A stretch of DNA of 64,000 nucleotides from the NCBI RefSeq assembly GCF_963675985.1, contig NZ_OY780958.1, forward strand, positions 2,108,001 through 2,172,000, written 5' to 3'. How positions within the stretch are numbered: position 1 is the first letter of the stretch; every line of letters starts with the position of its first letter. This document shows, in pieces, positions 62,401 to 64,000 of the stretch. The stretch is from an uncultured Roseibium sp. (GTDB lineage Bacteria > Pseudomonadota > Alphaproteobacteria > Rhizobiales > Stappiaceae). The position numbers and the translations under genes were made by a program. The notes beneath the pieces were generated by a model that had not been told where the DNA came from, made no database searches, and saw only the letters and a program-made list of their open reading frames with translations.

Positions 62401-63139
62401 AGTTCGCGCCGAACCAGGGATCGGCTTCCGTGTTCGCGATACTGTGGCCGACCAGCAGGTTTTGGCCAACTGGCGTGGCGTGATGAGCTGGTGGATGCAG
62501 TCTCCTGGCGCGGTCGCGCCTGACGCAGAGCACCTACGTACTTGGCAGCGCTTCGTAAGTGACAATATCGAGTTCAAGCTGGGTGTGGCAGTGGGCGCAG
62601 CAGTAGCCCAGGCATGGGGACAGAATGCTGGTGATTTGGAGAGCCCCACACTTGAAACATGGCGCGCGGTAACTGGTCTCCCATGGATCGGATTCTGGTT
62701 TCGCGAGCTGATCCGCTGGGGAACGCTTGATCCTTTTGTGGCCTTCTCGCTCGCACAGGGCATCTCGCAGACGCGCGAGAACGCGGCAGCCCTTCGTCCG
62801 GAATTCGATGCATGGCTCGCGCAGGAAGAACTTCCGCGCGATGCTGAAACCTTGATCGATCCCCAGAGATATCTGGCTTGGCAGCGCTCCATACAGGTCC
62901 GGAGAGACGCCGACGAAATTGTCAGCGAAAGCGGCGCCGAGCTAACCGGGGTAGACGGTCGGCGCTTATCCTATGATGTGAGACCCGTACCACGCAACGG
63001 AAGCATCGATTGGATTGATGCAGCAGGTTTCTCCGTGGCTCGATCACCATATTCGGCTGACTTACTGACCGGTCGTCCCGACCGGCACGACTTCACAATC
63101 CAATCGCAACCTGAAGTGATTGTGAAGCGCACATATTGA
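59423..63139 (+). CDS. HamB-like superfamily 2 DNA helicase
   Basis: The 1238-residue protein has a ~340-residue N-terminal region, then the helicase core: Walker A TPTGSGKTLVA at about 343-353, YLVPSRALASEVE (Ia), DEAH in IIDEAHQVVS at about 452-455, TLATATLTEGVNLPFDIIFL and the Ski2-like motif VI NLAGRAGRPG at about 748-757. The position of motif III reads ALTAVAGGA instead of SAT. A long C-terminal region of ~450 residues follows. The size exceeds that of most HamB proteins I recall. It pairs with the HamA-like gene and has core-like base composition. Confidence 0.75.
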   Translation: MEQPLMARLDEQRRALAMNLLFNRAAENELTPTQARLFVRSLQKSWQVPPIAWGERESHEQFDDARRLLHAAGIFREIDGEELPEALACYRRAAELLEWLARSSDPVTRDVPAALLAAGAYQQAGLPAMATSLLRLGDYGGGIAEIFAAFLSADFDRLLGKSAAFWADNAALTGRDGSAPILAADGEPEVESDEPADDEAAGAQARDDREPVVDRGFTSKFGWYLVVELVRSVGLIADALRRGNDNRLAQGIEMLASLSSLATRLTSDELWMLINLVEASAKRFAASSIHLRVARLTARAPHRQARMWQFAREQFARGRGTLWTSQVQGIERLIASDSFALCTPTGSGKTLVANLALVKELLLVDEQAGRAPLALYLVPSRALASEVEAKLTAELGSDFIVTGLYGGADWGITDYWLTADQRVVLIATVEKAEALMRYVGHLLVHRLRLLIIDEAHQVVSDDDANAQEALASHNSRAMRLEAMVSRLLAIQPDMARIALTAVAGGAARPVAQWIEGSMDATPVGLNYRSSRQLIGALRVDPRRAPEAVLDMMNGQILYVRGRDAPVYLPLRIPAMPLPAAIIRNSLPHYTQLYVLWTALHLREGNRRVLISVAQSPERLMKRYAEAFDLPGWQNVPQFEPPAEPDKLARFQETRAAAVDYCGIQSFEVRLLDRGIATSYGQMPQRLRRLMTDLIDRRICPLTLATATLTEGVNLPFDIIFLTSLERRSYDAEAGQPIVIPISTAEFRNLAGRAGRPGAAESIEGMILVALPEAVSTTAPRQRPDQLRQVQRATRSYDDLLARLQAEDAGGAVNSPLVVLLRSIWQKAAALLGLQTEEQFHAWLEATLPENAGANLGVSSRTPADQLGDSLDELDGFLLAASEELSRLEPEGIEGARVEVFLRDLWQRTFARVATADEEWLERTFIKRGQAFVERLYPDAQQRQRLYQYGFTPYIGRRFELVAPQLIAELQRAAEFGTWTTQQRFDLFTRLGDRVRAEPGIGFRVRDTVADQQVLANWRGVMSWWMQSPGAVAPDAEHLRTWQRFVSDNIEFKLGVAVGAAVAQAWGQNAGDLESPTLETWRAVTGLPWIGFWFRELIRWGTLDPFVAFSLAQGISQTRENAAALRPEFDAWLAQEELPRDAETLIDPQRYLAWQRSIQVRRDADEIVSESGAELTGVDGRRLSYDVRPVPRNGSIDWIDAAGFSVARSPYSADLLTGRPDRHDFTIQSQPEVIVKRTY

Positions 63140-63306
63140 AGTCGACACATTCTTCTCGAAGTGACTACCTAGCTATGCTGCGAATGTCGTTTGCTCGATT
63201 GCACCGTCTGTAAGCTGCCTGTTCGCACGCCCTACCCGCTCACAAAAACCTCTCGGCTGAGAATAGGCTCCACGCTTGTCTAGAAGTGTGGTTATGGGGC
63301 GTTAGG

Positions 63307-63415
63307 TTCAAAACTTTGGTTCCGTATGGAACAAAACTTTGCTTCTTCAAAAATCACGCCCGAAATTATCTCGTTGAATCAGTCACCTACAGAGGGCTGG
63401 AGTCAAAACTTTGGT
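63307..63415. repeat. Three copies of a CAAAACTTTGG-like repeat
   Basis: TTCAAAACTTTGGTTCC, AACAAAACTTTGCTTC and GTCAAAACTTTGGTCC occur within about 110 bp. Between the first two is a perfect hairpin GTTCC-GTAT-GGAAC. The function is unknown; they lie just inside the right island repeat. Confidence 0.5.
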
Positions 63416-63437
63416 CCTCTCACCACCTGAAAACACG

Positions 63438-63473
63438 AAACCCGCCCATCGGAGACGATCGGGCGGGTTTTGT
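63438..63473. repeat. Right copy of the island-flanking terminator repeat
   Basis: A direct repeat of 45690-45724: the central AACCCGCCCATC, GAGA and GATCGGGCGGGTTTT match, with two substitutions in the loop, and the similarity continues weakly to the left (CACxTGAAA). It forms a terminator-like hairpin followed by a U-run and could terminate hamB transcription. Confidence 0.7.
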
Positions 63474-63663
63474 TTTTTGCTGCATCAGGCCCTGAGGTGC
63501 CGTTTCACATTCATGAGCGCTTATCGGCTTCGAAAGGGATGGAGCCATACTGGAATTATTTACGTCAAACGGACCTCGGCAACATTTCATTAACGCGCAA
63601 TTAAGCTTTATTCCGGCCTGATGTAGACATTGGGAAAGCCTCTGCGGCGGGAGTACGGAGATA

Positions 63664-64000
63664 ATGTCGATACTATCCGGAGTTGCAGGCACCGGCGGAT
63701 CGCGGACATATGCCGCGGGTCTCCACACGACAGATTTTGCCAGTGCGCCAGCGCCGGTCGCAGACGAAAACACCCCGAACGCAAGCACCTCGTTCGAGCC
63801 TGCGGATACGATTGAGCTTTCCGCCTCTGCCAAACTCAGGCTGGAGCGGATCGAAGCAGACAGGACCGCTGCCGACAATCTCGTCAAAGCCTTGAAAGGG
63901 CAGTCTTCGTCCAAGGGCAAATTCAACTACAGAGGCGATGTGGGCGAAAGAAGCATTGCGCTCTACAAGTCCATGAATCCCAACTATACGTCTCATGAAG
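63664..64000 (+). CDS. Hypothetical protein, 5' part only
   Basis: The ATG at 63664 opens a frame that runs off the window after 112 codons (MSILSGVAGTGGSRTYAAGL ...). The visible part is Ser/Ala/Thr-rich with a helical, charged segment (IELSASAKLRLERIEADR). The N-terminus resembles the low-complexity starts of flagellar or secreted alphaproteobacterial proteins, but no family is assigned. It is the first core-like gene after the island. Confidence 0.6.
   Translation, partial: MSILSGVAGTGGSRTYAAGLHTTDFASAPAPVADENTPNASTSFEPADTIELSASAKLRLERIEADRTAADNLVKALKGQSSSKGKFNYRGDVGERSIALYKSMNPNYTSHE

Larger units (their letters stand above)
63140..63663. other. Right island boundary region
   Basis: No supported gene. 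It contains a cluster of CAAAACTTTGG-like repeats (63307-63415), the right flanking terminator repeat (63438-63473), and the upstream region of the next gene. Short frames crossing it look like chance. Confidence 0.5.

Noticed and set aside
63286..63495. Short frame across the right island repeats
   Set aside because: It runs through the repeat cluster and the terminator hairpin, so it is chance.

Overview
The window looks like a chromosome segment of a GC-rich alphaproteobacterium, most likely in Hyphomicrobiales and possibly Stappiaceae-like. This is inferred from gene content and order (secD-yajC-DUF815 ATPase-LytM-pcm-surE-serS-tatCBA-scpBA-nagZ-SPOR-argS-dgt, an exoR homologue, an NDUFA12 homologue, a coenzyme-B12 ribonucleotide reductase and an Irr-type iron box at the suf locus), not from an rRNA. 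No rRNA, tRNA or CRISPR array was seen.

Positions 1-45.7 kb are ordinary core genome. Region 1-15 kb holds protein export (secD, yajC, tatA/B/C), cell-envelope maintenance (LytM lipoprotein, nagZ), protein repair and survival (pcm, surE), serS and the condensin partners scpA/scpB. It also has an orphan FbpC-like ABC ATPase and a decayed second tatC copy between tatB and tatC. Region 15-31 kb carries a large SPOR-domain protein, argS, dgt, erpA, xthA, an exoR-like regulator, parE, a sulfotransferase-like protein, an RhlE-type helicase and a diguanylate cyclase. From 38.4 down to 30.5 kb on the minus strand runs the Fe-S assembly operon (cysteine desulfurase, sufB, sufC, sufD, sufS, sufT, sufA) ending in tenA, whose start codon overlaps the sufA stop. 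A candidate Irr box lies in the divergent promoter. Region 38.6-45.7 kb has an alpha/beta hydrolase, a GNAT acetyltransferase, the NDUFA12 homologue, a receiver protein and nrdJ.

Positions 45.7-63.5 kb form an accessory island. It is bracketed by two nearly identical terminator-like direct repeats (45690-45724 and 63438-63473), the left one being the nrdJ terminator. The island contains (a) a four-gene minus-strand operon: a 1008-residue protein with two GHKL ATPase modules, a receiver-like protein, a cytosine-5 DNA methyltransferase and a Vsr endonuclease; (b) a decayed zone with a duplicated PIN-toxin locus flanking a strikingly AT-rich membrane-protein gene, a frameshifted gene and an AAA-type ATPase gene cut by an IS3-family element; and (c) a two-gene nuclease/helicase pair resembling Hachiman (HamA/HamB). 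It reads as a defence island.

The best candidate for an undescribed system is operon (a). It has methylation and mismatch-nicking genes but no recognisable restriction endonuclease. In its place it has a kinase-like ATPase and a receiver-like partner, which suggests signal-controlled DNA modification or immunity. The core genome resumes after 63.5 kb with a hypothetical gene that runs off the window.
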